Positions 10,194-18,602 of a stretch of DNA of 64,000 nt are shown here, piece after piece (position 1 is the first letter of the stretch; the number at the start of each line of letters is the position of its first letter). Under the pieces are notes generated by a model. That model had not been told where the DNA came from. It worked only from the letters and a program-made list of their open reading frames with translations, and made no database searches. The stretch is from Actinoplanes ianthinogenes (lineage in GTDB: Bacteria > Actinomycetota > Actinomycetes > Mycobacteriales > Micromonosporaceae): the NCBI RefSeq assembly GCF_018324205.1, contig NZ_AP023356.1:6573501-6637500 (forward strand), written 5' to 3'. The position numbers and the translations under genes are program-made.

Positions 10194-11627
10194 CTAGGCG
10201 GGTCCGATCTGGTCGGCGACGATCTTGGCGGAGAGGGTGACCATCGGGAGGCCGCCGCCCGGGTGCGTCGAGCCGCCGACCAGGAAGAGGCCGTCGACCG
10301 GGGCACGGTTCGCCGGTCGCACCAGGCCGCCCGCGGTGCCGTAGATCGCTCCGCCGGGCGCGGCCGTCGCTTCGGCCAGGTCCGCCGGGGTCCGGATCTC
10401 ACAGAACAGGAGCCTTTTGCGTACGTCCGGACCGCGCTCGGCCAGCACCGCGAGGATCCGGTCCCGGTACGCCTGCGCCAGTCCCGGCCGCCGCCAGTCC
10501 ACAGCGGACCAGTCGGTGCCGTGGCGGGCCGCGTTGACCAGCACGAACCACGCCTCGTGGCCGGGCGGGGCGACCGCCGGATCGGGGGCGCGGGTGACGA
10601 ACACCGTCGGGTCGCCGGCCGGCCGGGCGCGCCGGCCCGGTGCGCCGAACACCGCGTCGAACTCGGCGTCGTAGTCGCGCGGGAAGAAGACGTTGTGGTG
10701 GGCCAGCTCCGGGGTCTCGCCGCGGACGCCGAGCAGCAGCACGAACCCGGCGAGGCTGCGGTCGGCGAGCCGGGCCAGCCGGCTCGGGGTGGGGAGCAGG
10801 TCGCGGTAGAGGACCTCGGCGTCCACGTTGGACACCACGACGTCGGCCGGTACCCGGGTGCCGTCGGCGAGGCGGACACCGCGGACACGGCGGTCGGCGT
10901 CGATGCCGGTCACCGTGGAACCGAGCTCCACGCGTACGGAAAGAGCGGCGCACCGAGCGCGAAGCGCCTCGGCGAGGGTCCACAGACCGCCCGGTAGGTA
11001 CCAGCCACCGTGCGTGAGCTCGGCATAGGGGATCGCGGCGAGCGCCGCGGGCGCGTGGCGCGGATCGGCGCCGGTGTAGGTGGCGTAGCGGTCCAGCAGC
11101 ATCCGCAGGCGCGGATCGCGCAGGTAGCGACGGCCGAGCGAGCGCAGCGAGCGGCCCGGTGCGATCGCGGCCAGATCGGGCAGCCGCCAGCCGAGACGGG
11201 CCAGCGACGCGGCGGTGACCGGGCGCTGGAGCACCGAGTCCCAGGAGGCGTGCCAGATGCGCTCGGCGCGGTGCCAGAACCGGGCCCAGTCGCGGGCCGC
11301 GTCGCCGCCCAGCACCGTCGCGATCCGGCGCAGGAAGGTCTCGTGGTCGGCGGAGGAGTCGAGCACCGTGCCGTCCGGGAAGACGTGGCGGACGACCGGG
11401 TCCAGCGGCTCGGGCCGCAGGTCCAGACCCAGGTCGGCGAAGACCTGCGGCAGGGTGAGCAGGCTCGGGCCGGTGTCGAAGCGGAAGCCGTCCCGCTCGT
11501 GGGTGGCGAGCTTGCCGCCGACCGTGCCGGACCGCTCGTGGACGGTGACCCGGTGCCCGGCCTCGGCGAGCCGGACGGCCGCGGCCAGACCGCCGACACC
11601 GGCGCCGATCACCACGATCTCACTCAT
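10194..11627 (-). CDS. CrtI/CrtD-type carotenoid desaturase
   Basis: A 477-residue FAD-dependent phytoene desaturase-family enzyme. It has the N-terminal GAGVGGLAAAVRLAEAGH motif, the following ERSGTVGGKL stretch, and the C-terminal bacterial carotene-desaturase signature near GLFLVGGSTHPGGGLPMV. It is the last gene of a leftward operon after a family-2 glycosyltransferase (15 bp gap). Because the operon holds cruF and a glycosyltransferase but no crtE, crtB or cyclase, a late step such as C-3',4' desaturation (CrtD) is more likely than phytoene desaturation. Sequence alone does not separate the two, so no symbol is given. Confidence 0.88.
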   Translation of the reverse strand: MSEIVVIGAGVGGLAAAVRLAEAGHRVTVHERSGTVGGKLATHERDGFRFDTGPSLLTLPQVFADLGLDLRPEPLDPVVRHVFPDGTVLDSSADHETFLRRIATVLGGDAARDWARFWHRAERIWHASWDSVLQRPVTAASLARLGWRLPDLAAIAPGRSLRSLGRRYLRDPRLRMLLDRYATYTGADPRHAPAALAAIPYAELTHGGWYLPGGLWTLAEALRARCAALSVRVELGSTVTGIDADRRVRGVRLADGTRVPADVVVSNVDAEVLYRDLLPTPSRLARLADRSLAGFVLLLGVRGETPELAHHNVFFPRDYDAEFDAVFGAPGRRARPAGDPTVFVTRAPDPAVAPPGHEAWFVLVNAARHGTDWSAVDWRRPGLAQAYRDRILAVLAERGPDVRKRLLFCEIRTPADLAEATAAPGGAIYGTAGGLVRPANRAPVDGLFLVGGSTHPGGGLPMVTLSAKIVADQIGPA

Positions 11628-11642
11628 CGAAGAAGGGTCCGT

Positions 11643-12701
11643 TCAGACGGGACGGCCGCGCCAGGACAGGCGGCGGTGGCGTCGGCGGTGGAAGGAGCGC
11701 GCGATCAGGCAGGCGAACAGGACGACGGAGACCGGGTGGGCCAGGGCGTCCGGGAAGGCGCGGCCGCCGGTGGCGCGGGCGGCGAGCACCCGGCCGGTGA
11801 CGCCGAGGAGGTAGGCGAACAGGGCGATCCAGGGCAGTGCGAGGAGCGGGACGACGTAAAGCAGGAGCAGCATCGCGACGACGGCGGCCGCGCCGGTCGC
11901 GGAGCCGAAGGACGCCCAGAGCGACTTGGCGTAACCGTCGGTCAACTCGCGCCACGAGTCGTACATCCGGCAGGTGGCCAGGCGGGATCCGTCGGCGAGC
12001 GCGATCCGGCCGCCGGCGCGTTTCACCGCGCGGGCCAGGGCGATGTCCTCCAGGATCTCGTCACGGACCGCGGCGTGCCCACCGGCCCGCTGATAAGCGG
12101 ACCGGTCCAGGACCAGCCACTGCCCGCCCGCGGCGGCCAGCGACGGCCGCGGCGAGCGTTCCATGCCGCGCAGCGGCAGGAAGGTGAGCCAGGACCACTG
12201 CAGGAGCGGTTGGACCAGACGCCCGGCACCGACAATCTTCGGGTACGGGCTGAGCAGTCCCGTCCGGCTGCGCCTGAGCAGATCGACGGCTCCGGCCACG
12301 GCGTCCGCCGCCAGCACCACGTCCGCGTCCACGAAGACCAGCACGTCCACGTCCCCGGCCAGGTCGGCGAGCTGCCGGCAGGCGTGCGGCTTGCCGAGCC
12401 AGCCGGGCGGCAGCGGCGCCCCGGTGTGCAGCCGCACCCGGTCGCCGGCGACGGCGCGGACCACGTCGGCGGTGCCGTCGGTGGAGCCGTCGTCGAGGAC
12501 GTGCACGGTCAGCTCCGGCACACCCCGCTGGGCGAGCAGCGACCGCAGGCAGGGCGTGACCCGGGCGGCCTCGTCGCGCAGCGGCAGCAGCACGGCCACC
12601 CGCTCACCGGTGGTCGCCTCCCGGCGCGGGCGGCGCAGCAACAGCGCGTTCACCGCGGTGTGCAGGGTGAGCAGCAGCAACGGCAGCAGGACGAGGATCA
12701 T
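11643..12701 (-). CDS. Family-2 glycosyltransferase (CruG-like, carotenoid)
   Basis: A 352-residue membrane-associated GT2 enzyme. It has an N-terminal hydrophobic segment (ILVLLPLLLLTLHTAVN), a nucleotide-sugar binding fold starting VAVLLPLRDEAARV, DxD-type acid motifs in VFVDADVVL, an acceptor-side EDIALARAVKRAGG, and two or three C-terminal membrane helices. It overlaps cruF by 4 bp (ATGA), so coupling is expected. In carotenoid clusters a GT2 next to CruF glycosylates the 2'-hydroxyl formed after hydration of the psi end (CruG in cyanobacteria; sioxanthin in Salinispora). The sugar is not predictable. Confidence 0.84.
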   Translation of the reverse strand: MILVLLPLLLLTLHTAVNALLLRRPRREATTGERVAVLLPLRDEAARVTPCLRSLLAQRGVPELTVHVLDDGSTDGTADVVRAVAGDRVRLHTGAPLPPGWLGKPHACRQLADLAGDVDVLVFVDADVVLAADAVAGAVDLLRRSRTGLLSPYPKIVGAGRLVQPLLQWSWLTFLPLRGMERSPRPSLAAAGGQWLVLDRSAYQRAGGHAAVRDEILEDIALARAVKRAGGRIALADGSRLATCRMYDSWRELTDGYAKSLWASFGSATGAAAVVAMLLLLYVVPLLALPWIALFAYLLGVTGRVLAARATGGRAFPDALAHPVSVVLFACLIARSFHRRRHRRLSWRGRPV

Positions 12702-13474
12702 CCGACGTTGCTTCGCTCGGCGACTCCGGCTCGCCGGCCGCGCAGCAGGGGGAGGACGGCGGCGCCCATGAGCACCGCGCCCCAGGCGGCCGACGCGGGG
12801 AGTCCGAGGAAGACGGCGTGGGCGAGCACCGATGAAGCGTAGGTCCACACCCACAGGGCCAGCGCGGGGGTGTCCGAGGGCGCCGGACCGTCGGCGGCGC
12901 GTCCCGCGGCGGCGCCCAGCGCGATCATCAGCAGCACCGCGAAGCCGATCCAGCCCAGGTAGTTGCCGAGCGGCACCCCGGGCACGCCGGGCAGCGCCGG
13001 CGTCGGGTGCCGCCAGGTCCAGTAGTCCTCGGCGACCATCTGCGGGTCCAGGAAGACGTCCCAGGCGGCCAGGCCGGCCGCGGCCACCAGCACCCGGGTC
13101 GCCCGGCGGCGCGCCACCCGCAGCGCCGCGAGCCAGGCCGGCCAGGCCATCCAGGTCCAGGCCAGCGGGATGATCAACGGTACGTCGAGCAGGCGCGGCC
13201 CGAGCCGCCCGGAGTACTCGTAGACGCCGAACGGGAAGCCGGTGGCCACGCCGACCGCCTCGACCGCGAAGCCACCCAGCGTCGCGGTCGCCACCAGCGC
13301 GACGGCCGCCCGCGGACCCCGGGCCAGCAGCGCGTGCGACACCGAGAACGCGACCCCGAGCAGCACCGTCAGCACGGTCAGCCGGGCCCGCGTGTCACCG
13401 CCGGTCAGCGGATAGCAGATCTGCGCGCACACCAGCGCGGCGAGCAGACCCCAGGACACATACCGCTTGCTCAC
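12698..13474 (-). CDS. cruF: Carotenoid 1',2'-hydratase, CruF family
   Basis: A 258-residue polytopic membrane protein with about seven hydrophobic helices. Conserved polar patches typical of CruF are GFPFGVYEYSGRLGP, PLIIPLAWTWMAWP, AWDVFLDPQMVAEDYWTW and PLGNYLGWIG. CruF adds water across the C-1',2' double bond of an acyclic psi end group, preparing it for glycosylation. GTG 13474 lies 3 bp after the GNAT gene stop. The neighbours, a GT2 and a desaturase, match the usual CruF context and support a glycosylated C40 carotenoid product. Confidence 0.88.
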   Translation of the reverse strand: MSKRYVSWGLLAALVCAQICYPLTGGDTRARLTVLTVLLGVAFSVSHALLARGPRAAVALVATATLGGFAVEAVGVATGFPFGVYEYSGRLGPRLLDVPLIIPLAWTWMAWPAWLAALRVARRRATRVLVAAAGLAAWDVFLDPQMVAEDYWTWRHPTPALPGVPGVPLGNYLGWIGFAVLLMIALGAAAGRAADGPAPSDTPALALWVWTYASSVLAHAVFLGLPASAAWGAVLMGAAVLPLLRGRRAGVAERSNVG

Positions 13475-13477
13475 CGG

Positions 13478-14056
13478 TCAGGCGCCGGCCATCCCGGACG
13501 CGTCCTCGACCGGGCGCTCGGCGAGGGGCAGCTCCCGGCCCAGCACGGCGAACGCCCGCTCGTCGCCGGGGAAGTAGAAGTGCCGCAGCACGTCGGTGAA
13601 GCCGTACCGCCGGTACAGCCGCCAGGCGCGGGACACCTGCTCGTCGGCCTCCGGCGTGGAGAGCAGCACGGTGGTGCCCTTGGCCATGGCGAGCAGGGCG
13701 CGCAGCTGGCGGGCGCCCACCCCGTGGCCCTGGGCGGCCGGGCGCACGTGCAGCTCGACCACCTCGAAGCAGTCGGCCAGCCACTGCCGGCGGGACGGCT
13801 CGTCGAGGGCGTACCGGACCTGGTCGTGCCACCACTGGCCGGGGGCGGAGGTGTAGCCGTACCCGAAGCCCATCACCCGGCCCTCGGTGGTCAGCGTCGC
13901 CACCGCCCGGAACCCGGGCCGGCGCACGTGCGACCCGATGTACCCCCGGCGGGTCTGGAGCAGCTCCTGGCGGTAGCCCATCGCCTCGCCGTAGACCGCG
14001 ACCACGTCGTCGAGCCGCCGCAGCAGGTCGTCCGGCTGCCACGCCACAAGCCTCAT
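13478..14056 (-). CDS. GNAT-family N-acetyltransferase
   Basis: A 192-residue GNAT protein. The acetyl-CoA pyrophosphate loop is in VRPAAQGHGVGARQLRALL (about residues 105-123) and the C-terminal fold element is in RAWRLYRRYGFTDVLRHFY. It is tightly packed (3-bp gaps) between the CrtA-like gene and cruF, so it is co-transcribed with carotenoid genes. Whether it acylates a pigment, its sugar or something unrelated is not known; acetylation by GNAT folds usually targets amines. Confidence 0.85.
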   Translation of the reverse strand: MRLVAWQPDDLLRRLDDVVAVYGEAMGYRQELLQTRRGYIGSHVRRPGFRAVATLTTEGRVMGFGYGYTSAPGQWWHDQVRYALDEPSRRQWLADCFEVVELHVRPAAQGHGVGARQLRALLAMAKGTTVLLSTPEADEQVSRAWRLYRRYGFTDVLRHFYFPGDERAFAVLGRELPLAERPVEDASGMAGA

Positions 14057-14059
14057 CGC

Positions 14060-14725
14060 TTACGTCCGCTCCCGTCCCGGCGTCCAGCCCAGCACGGACC
14101 GGTCGCCGCTGATCCCGAGCACCGCGAATCGGGCGAACAGCTCCTCGGCATACCAGCGGTCGGCCGGGGTCCGGGCGATCGCCGCACGGTGTCCCGGCTG
14201 ACGGTACGCGAACGCGGTCAGATCCGCCGCGCCGCGCCACACGCTGACCGTGCCCTGCCAGGCGATCGGCGCCTCACCGACGCCGAACCGGGCGAGCAGC
14301 CCGGGCGCGGCGGCCACCTCGTGGGCCACGGCCGGGACGGCCCGCCAGAACCGGAGCGCGCGGGTGGGGCGCAGCCGGGCCCGGGTCAGGGCCAGCACCA
14401 TGCCGTCGTGGCGGCGGCCGGTCGGCGCGAACGGCTCCCGGCCCGACCAGGTGCCCCGGCTGATCAACGGCTCCAGGTCGACGCGGGCCCCCGCCTGCGC
14501 GATCCGGTCCCAGGCGGGAAAACGTACCGGGGAATCGCTCACCGTGATCGCCGCCCACCGGGTCAGATCGGCGTCCCCGGGCCCGAAGGTCCGGCCCGTG
14601 CCGGTGCCCAGGAACTTGCCGAACCGCAGGCCGGACAGGTGGTGCCGGGCGGTGGCCATGCGCAGCATGGCCGAGCCGACCGCGCGCCGGGGCACCCGCC
14701 AGACGTGCAGGGTGACGTCGGTCAT
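14060..14725 (-). CDS. Spheroidene monooxygenase (CrtA)-like protein
   Basis: A 221-residue protein with the layout of the CrtA-like family: a start of TLHVWRVPRRAVGSAMLRMA, a central GKFLGTGTGRTFGPGDADLTRWA, and a late GTVSVWRGAADLTAFAYR...H region with conserved His and Trp. CrtA enzymes introduce a keto group at C-2 of acyclic carotenoids. The family also contains many uncharacterised haem-binding relatives in actinobacteria. The ATG overlaps the SDR stop (ATGA), and a GNAT gene follows after 3 bp. Its place in the carotenoid operon strengthens the assignment, but the exact reaction is inferred. Confidence 0.78.
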   Translation of the reverse strand: MTDVTLHVWRVPRRAVGSAMLRMATARHHLSGLRFGKFLGTGTGRTFGPGDADLTRWAAITVSDSPVRFPAWDRIAQAGARVDLEPLISRGTWSGREPFAPTGRRHDGMVLALTRARLRPTRALRFWRAVPAVAHEVAAAPGLLARFGVGEAPIAWQGTVSVWRGAADLTAFAYRQPGHRAAIARTPADRWYAEELFARFAVLGISGDRSVLGWTPGRERT

Positions 14726-15537
14726 TCCTTCGTGAGACCGGTCGCGGTGAGGCTGGCGTCCCACAGGTCGGCGGCGAGTTCCGGGTCGCGGGCGTGCGCG
14801 GCCGGGCGGGTGACGGTGCGGCCGACGTAGTAGGCGCCGTTCTCCAGCTCCCCGGCCGGGGTGGTGAGCAGCCAGGTCAGCAGCTCGCCGGCGGCCTCCG
14901 GGGTGACCAGGCCGGGCGCGTACTTGTAGAAGAGCCGGGTCAGTCGGCCGGCGCCGAAGTTGGTGCGGACCACGCCCGGGTGGAAGGAGACGCTCAGCAC
15001 GTCCGGCCAGCGGCGGGCGGCCTCGGCGGCGAACAGGATGTTGGCCGACTTGCTGGCCCCGTAGGAGCGCCAGGAGGAGTACGACCGCAGGTCCTCGGCG
15101 AAGTTGGTGCCCGGCCGGCCCTGCACGTGCGCGCGAGAGGCGGTGTTCACCACCCGGGCGCCGGTCAGCCGCTCCCGCAGCAGGTGGGTGAGCAGGAACG
15201 GGGCCAGGTGGTTGGCCTGCATGGTGGCCTCGTGCCCGTCGATCGTCAGGTGGGCGCGGTTGATGATGCCACCGGCGTTGTTGGCCAGGGCGTGGATCGC
15301 CGGATAGTCGGCGAGCAGCCGGGCGGCGAGCTCGCGGACGTCGTCGAGCTGCTCGAAGTCGGCCTGGAAGTGCCGCGGCTCGCGGCCGCCGGCCTCCCGG
15401 ACCCGGGCCACGGCGGCGGCCAGGCGACCGGCGTCCCGGCCGACCAGGATCACCTCGTCTCCGCGGGCGGCCAGCTGCTCGGCGGCGGCCAGGCCGACGC
15501 CGGAACTGCTGCCGGTGATCACGATTGTCTGCGACAT
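14722..15537 (-). CDS. Short-chain dehydrogenase/reductase
   Basis: A 271-residue SDR: cofactor loop TGSSSGVGLAAAEQLAARG at the N-terminus (NAD(P)H), NNAGG for fold stability, a serine in the NTASR region, and the catalytic pair Y-x3-K in YGASKSANI. It resembles the retinol dehydrogenase/WW-oxidoreductase-like group. ATG 15537 follows AGGAGG at ideal spacing. It is the first gene of the leftward carotenoid operon, so a carotenoid or apocarotenoid alcohol or aldehyde is a possible substrate, though such SDRs are promiscuous. Confidence 0.9.
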   Translation of the reverse strand: MSQTIVITGSSSGVGLAAAEQLAARGDEVILVGRDAGRLAAAVARVREAGGREPRHFQADFEQLDDVRELAARLLADYPAIHALANNAGGIINRAHLTIDGHEATMQANHLAPFLLTHLLRERLTGARVVNTASRAHVQGRPGTNFAEDLRSYSSWRSYGASKSANILFAAEAARRWPDVLSVSFHPGVVRTNFGAGRLTRLFYKYAPGLVTPEAAGELLTWLLTTPAGELENGAYYVGRTVTRPAAHARDPELAADLWDASLTATGLTKE

Positions 15538-15610
15538 CGGGCCTCCTGGACTGCGGCTTGTCGTACCTCTGGTGCATCCTGACACTTGCTCGTCCGAGGA
15601 AGAGGGTGGC

Positions 15611-17560
15611 ATGAGCACCGAGATCAACGTACCGGCCGTCGTGGAGCCGGTCCGGGAGCGGCCGTCGCAGCACGCTCTGCCCCGCTGGCTGCTGGCCCAC
15701 CGGGTGCAGCCGGTCGGCCCGGAGTCCGAGCACGCCACCCACGAGCAGCCCTGGTGGAAGGTGATGTGCCTGACCGGCGTGGACTACTTCTCCACGCTGT
15801 CCTACCTGCCGGCCATCGCGGCGCTCGCGGCCGGCGCGCTCTCCCCGCTCGCCACCCTGCTGATCGTGGCGCTGACCCTGCTCGGCATGCTGCCGATGTA
15901 CCGGCGGGTGGCCAAGGAGAGCCCGCACGGGCAGGGCTCGGTGGCGATGCTGGAGCACCTGCTGCCGTTCTGGCGCGGCAAGATCTTCGTGCTGGTGCTG
16001 CTCGGCTTCGTCTGCACCTCGTGGATCATCACGATCACGCTGTCCGCGGCCGACGCCACCGTGCACATGACGGAGAATCCGTACCTGCCCGGCTTCCTGC
16101 ACGGCCACCAGGTGCTGATCACCGTGGTGCTGCTACTGATCCTCGGCTTCGTCTTCCTGCTCGGCTTCAGCGAGGCGGTCGGCGTCGCGATCCCGCTGGT
16201 CGCGATCTTCCTGCTGCTCAACGCGGTGGTCACGGTGGTCGGCCTGGTCGACGTCTTCGGCACCGCGGGCGCGCTGTCCACCTGGGTCGATCGCCTGACC
16301 GAGCACGGCAGCAGCTTCGCCGACCTCATCGGACCGTCCATCCTGGCCTTCCCGGCACTGGTGCTCGGGCTCTCCGGCTTCGAGACCGGGGTCAGCATGA
16401 TGCCGCTGATCAAGGCCGACGGTCTCGAGTCCCGCATTCACAACACCCGCAAGCTGCTCACCACCGCGGCCGGGATCATGAGTGTCTACCTGATCGCCAC
16501 CAGCTTCGTGACCACGGTGCTGATCCCGCCGCAGGAGTTCGAGCCGGGCGGCGCGGCGAACGGGCGGGCGCTGGCCTATCTGGCGCACGAGCAGCTCGGC
16601 GAGGTCTTCGGCACCGTCTACGACATCAGCAGCATCCTGATCCTCTGGTTCGCGGGCGCCTCCGCGATGGCCGGCCTGATCAACATCGTGCCGCGGTACC
16701 TGCCCGGTTACGGCATGGCGCCGGAGTGGGCCCGGGCGGTCCGGCCGGTCGTGCTGGTCTACACGGTGATCAGCGTGGGCATCACGATCGCCTTCGGTGC
16801 CGACGTGAACGCGCAGGCCGGGGCGTACGCGACCGGCATCCTGGCGATGATGGTCTCCGGGGCGGTGGCGGTGACGATCTCGGCGTACCGGGCCGGCCAG
16901 CGGGGCGCCGCGTCCGGCTTCGGCGTGCTCACCCTGGTGCTGCTCTACGCCCTCGGCGACAACATCATCGAGAAACCGGACGGCATCGCGATCTCCGCGG
17001 TGTTCATCGGCGCGATCATCCTGATCTCGCTGATCTCCCGGGTCACCCGGACCACCGAGCTGCGCGCGGAGCGGATCGAGTTCGACGAGGCGGCCCGGAA
17101 GTTCATCGCCGACTCGATCGAGCACGACGGCGAGCTGAACATCGTGGCCAACCAGCGGCAGGCCGGCGACCAGGCGGAGTACGACGCCAAGGAGGGCGAG
17201 CAGCGGGGGATGAACCCGGTGCCCGGCCGCGCCGACATCCTCTTCCTGGAGATCGACGTGGTCGACCCGTCGGAGTTCAGCGACGTGCTCGAGGTGCACG
17301 GCGTCGAGGTCGGCGGGCACCGGATCCTGCGGGTGCAGAGCCCGGCCGCGCCGAACGCGATCGCCGCGGTGCTGCTCGCGCTGCGGGACGCGACCGGGGT
17401 GCGGCCGCACTGCTACTTCGAGTGGGCGGAGGGGAGCCCGCTCGGGCACCTGTTCCGCTATCTGCTCTTCGGGCGGGGGGACACGGCGCCGGTGGTCCGC
17501 GAGATCCTCCGCCAGACCGAGCCCGATCCGGAGCTGCGTCCGCGGGTCCACGTCGGCTGA
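15611..17560 (+). CDS. APC-superfamily amino acid permease
   Basis: A 649-residue transporter with about twelve membrane helices between residues 55 and 500. It opens with the APC-like CLTGVDYFSTLSYLPAIAALAAG and contains a conserved GLSGFETGVSMMP. A long cytoplasmic C-terminal region of about 130 residues follows, a layout common in actinobacterial APC permeases. ATG 15611 follows GAGGGTGGC; the frame is open upstream but lacks a better site. Divergent from the carotenoid operon with 73 bp between. The substrate, an amino acid or other organic cation/anion, is undetermined. Twin hairpins follow the stop. Confidence 0.88.
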   Translation: MSTEINVPAVVEPVRERPSQHALPRWLLAHRVQPVGPESEHATHEQPWWKVMCLTGVDYFSTLSYLPAIAALAAGALSPLATLLIVALTLLGMLPMYRRVAKESPHGQGSVAMLEHLLPFWRGKIFVLVLLGFVCTSWIITITLSAADATVHMTENPYLPGFLHGHQVLITVVLLLILGFVFLLGFSEAVGVAIPLVAIFLLLNAVVTVVGLVDVFGTAGALSTWVDRLTEHGSSFADLIGPSILAFPALVLGLSGFETGVSMMPLIKADGLESRIHNTRKLLTTAAGIMSVYLIATSFVTTVLIPPQEFEPGGAANGRALAYLAHEQLGEVFGTVYDISSILILWFAGASAMAGLINIVPRYLPGYGMAPEWARAVRPVVLVYTVISVGITIAFGADVNAQAGAYATGILAMMVSGAVAVTISAYRAGQRGAASGFGVLTLVLLYALGDNIIEKPDGIAISAVFIGAIILISLISRVTRTTELRAERIEFDEAARKFIADSIEHDGELNIVANQRQAGDQAEYDAKEGEQRGMNPVPGRADILFLEIDVVDPSEFSDVLEVHGVEVGGHRILRVQSPAAPNAIAAVLLALRDATGVRPHCYFEWAEGSPLGHLFRYLLFGRGDTAPVVREILRQTEPDPELRPRVHVG

Positions 17561-17615
17561 GCCCGCTCCCTGAGCGGGCCGGCCAGCGCCAGGGTGACCG
17601 CCACCACGGTCACCC
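17561..17615. terminator. Twin-hairpin bidirectional terminator
   Basis: Two perfect hairpins between convergent genes: GCCCGCTC-cct-GAGCGGGC (17561-17579), beginning at the permease stop, and GGGTGACCG-N6-CGGTCACCC (17592-17615). Neither has a strong T-run, as is usual in high-GC actinobacteria. Confidence 0.7.
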
Positions 17616-17634
17616 CCCTACGGCGCGAGCGATG

Positions 17635-18504
17635 TCAGCCCGCACCGATGATGCCGAGCAGCGGGGCGGTGGGTTCCAGCGCCGAGAGTGCACCGGCCAC
17701 TGTCATGAGAAGCAGCACACACGCGGTCAGGGCCGTGATGACACCGAGCGTGCGGTGCATGAATCTGACGCAGGTGGCGCTCGGGTCGCCGGTGATACGC
17801 CGCCTCCAGAAATAGGCGCTCGCCAGGCCGGCTGCCACCATCAGCGTGGCGGAGATCCCCGCCGTGACCCACTGATATCGCTCGACCTCGCCGAGCAGCA
17901 CCGTCAGCACGGGGGAACCGGCGTGCGGGCCGGCCGCATTCGTCAGCCCTCCGCGCATCTCGCTCACCACCTGGGCGAGTCGTCCGTCAGCGGTTCTACC
18001 GGGCAACACCCCCAGCAACGGGATCAGAGGCAGGGCCGTCACCTGGATGTTCACCGACAGCACCCAGACAACGAAAACCGTCGACGTCGTTGCGGCCGTG
18101 GCGATCGCCGCGTACCAGCGCCGGCCACGCAGATACTTCTGCCACAGCGCGGTCGTGAGCAGGGCCAGGACAACGGCCGACAAGGCGCTGATCACGACCT
18201 TGATCGCATGCCATCGGAACCAGTAGTCGACCAGCGACGTCAGGTGGGCGGGGAACGCCCGGGATCCGCTTTCCCAATACTCGACGAAAGCACGCCCGAG
18301 GGCATCGTGCAGTTTCGCGTCGCTGTAAGCCCCGAAACTCGGCCTCAGGAGGACCCTGGGGGCAAGCTCGAATGCCGCCCCCAACGCTGCGCCGGCCACC
18401 AGCAGCAACCCGATCACGGACCTCGCATGCAGTCGAACAACTCTACGGCCGGAATCCGGTGTCGGTCCGGCGGCGCCAGGTGGCGTGATCGATCGGAATC
18501 GCAT
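17635..18504 (-). CDS. Hypothetical multi-pass membrane protein
   Basis: A 289-residue protein not assigned to a family. It has a basic Pro-rich N-terminus and hydrophobic stretches near 28-48 (SVIGLLLVAGAALGAAFEL), 100-120, 135-155, 215-235 and 258-280, suggesting five membrane helices. An extracytoplasmic loop after the first helix contains FVEYWESGSRAFPAHL. ATG 18504 is the first plausible start. Its codon use looks slightly less GC-biased than its neighbours. It is convergent with the permease and lies just beside the insertion element, so it could be part of an accessory stretch. Confidence 0.6.
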   Translation of the reverse strand: MRFRSITPPGAAGPTPDSGRRVVRLHARSVIGLLLVAGAALGAAFELAPRVLLRPSFGAYSDAKLHDALGRAFVEYWESGSRAFPAHLTSLVDYWFRWHAIKVVISALSAVVLALLTTALWQKYLRGRRWYAAIATAATTSTVFVVWVLSVNIQVTALPLIPLLGVLPGRTADGRLAQVVSEMRGGLTNAAGPHAGSPVLTVLLGEVERYQWVTAGISATLMVAAGLASAYFWRRRITGDPSATCVRFMHRTLGVITALTACVLLLMTVAGALSALEPTAPLLGIIGAG

Positions 18505-18596
18505 GGGATGACGGTAGGGACCGGCAGCTCAGAGCACGATGACGCAGGAGCTAGCACCACCGGGGCAGGTGGCTCCACCTGTGCGGTATAGCTGGC

Positions 18597-18602
18597 TCTA
18601 CC
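18597..18602. repeat. Target-site duplication, left copy
   Basis: TCTACC immediately outside the left inverted repeat; identical to 19696-19701 on the right. Confidence 0.85.
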
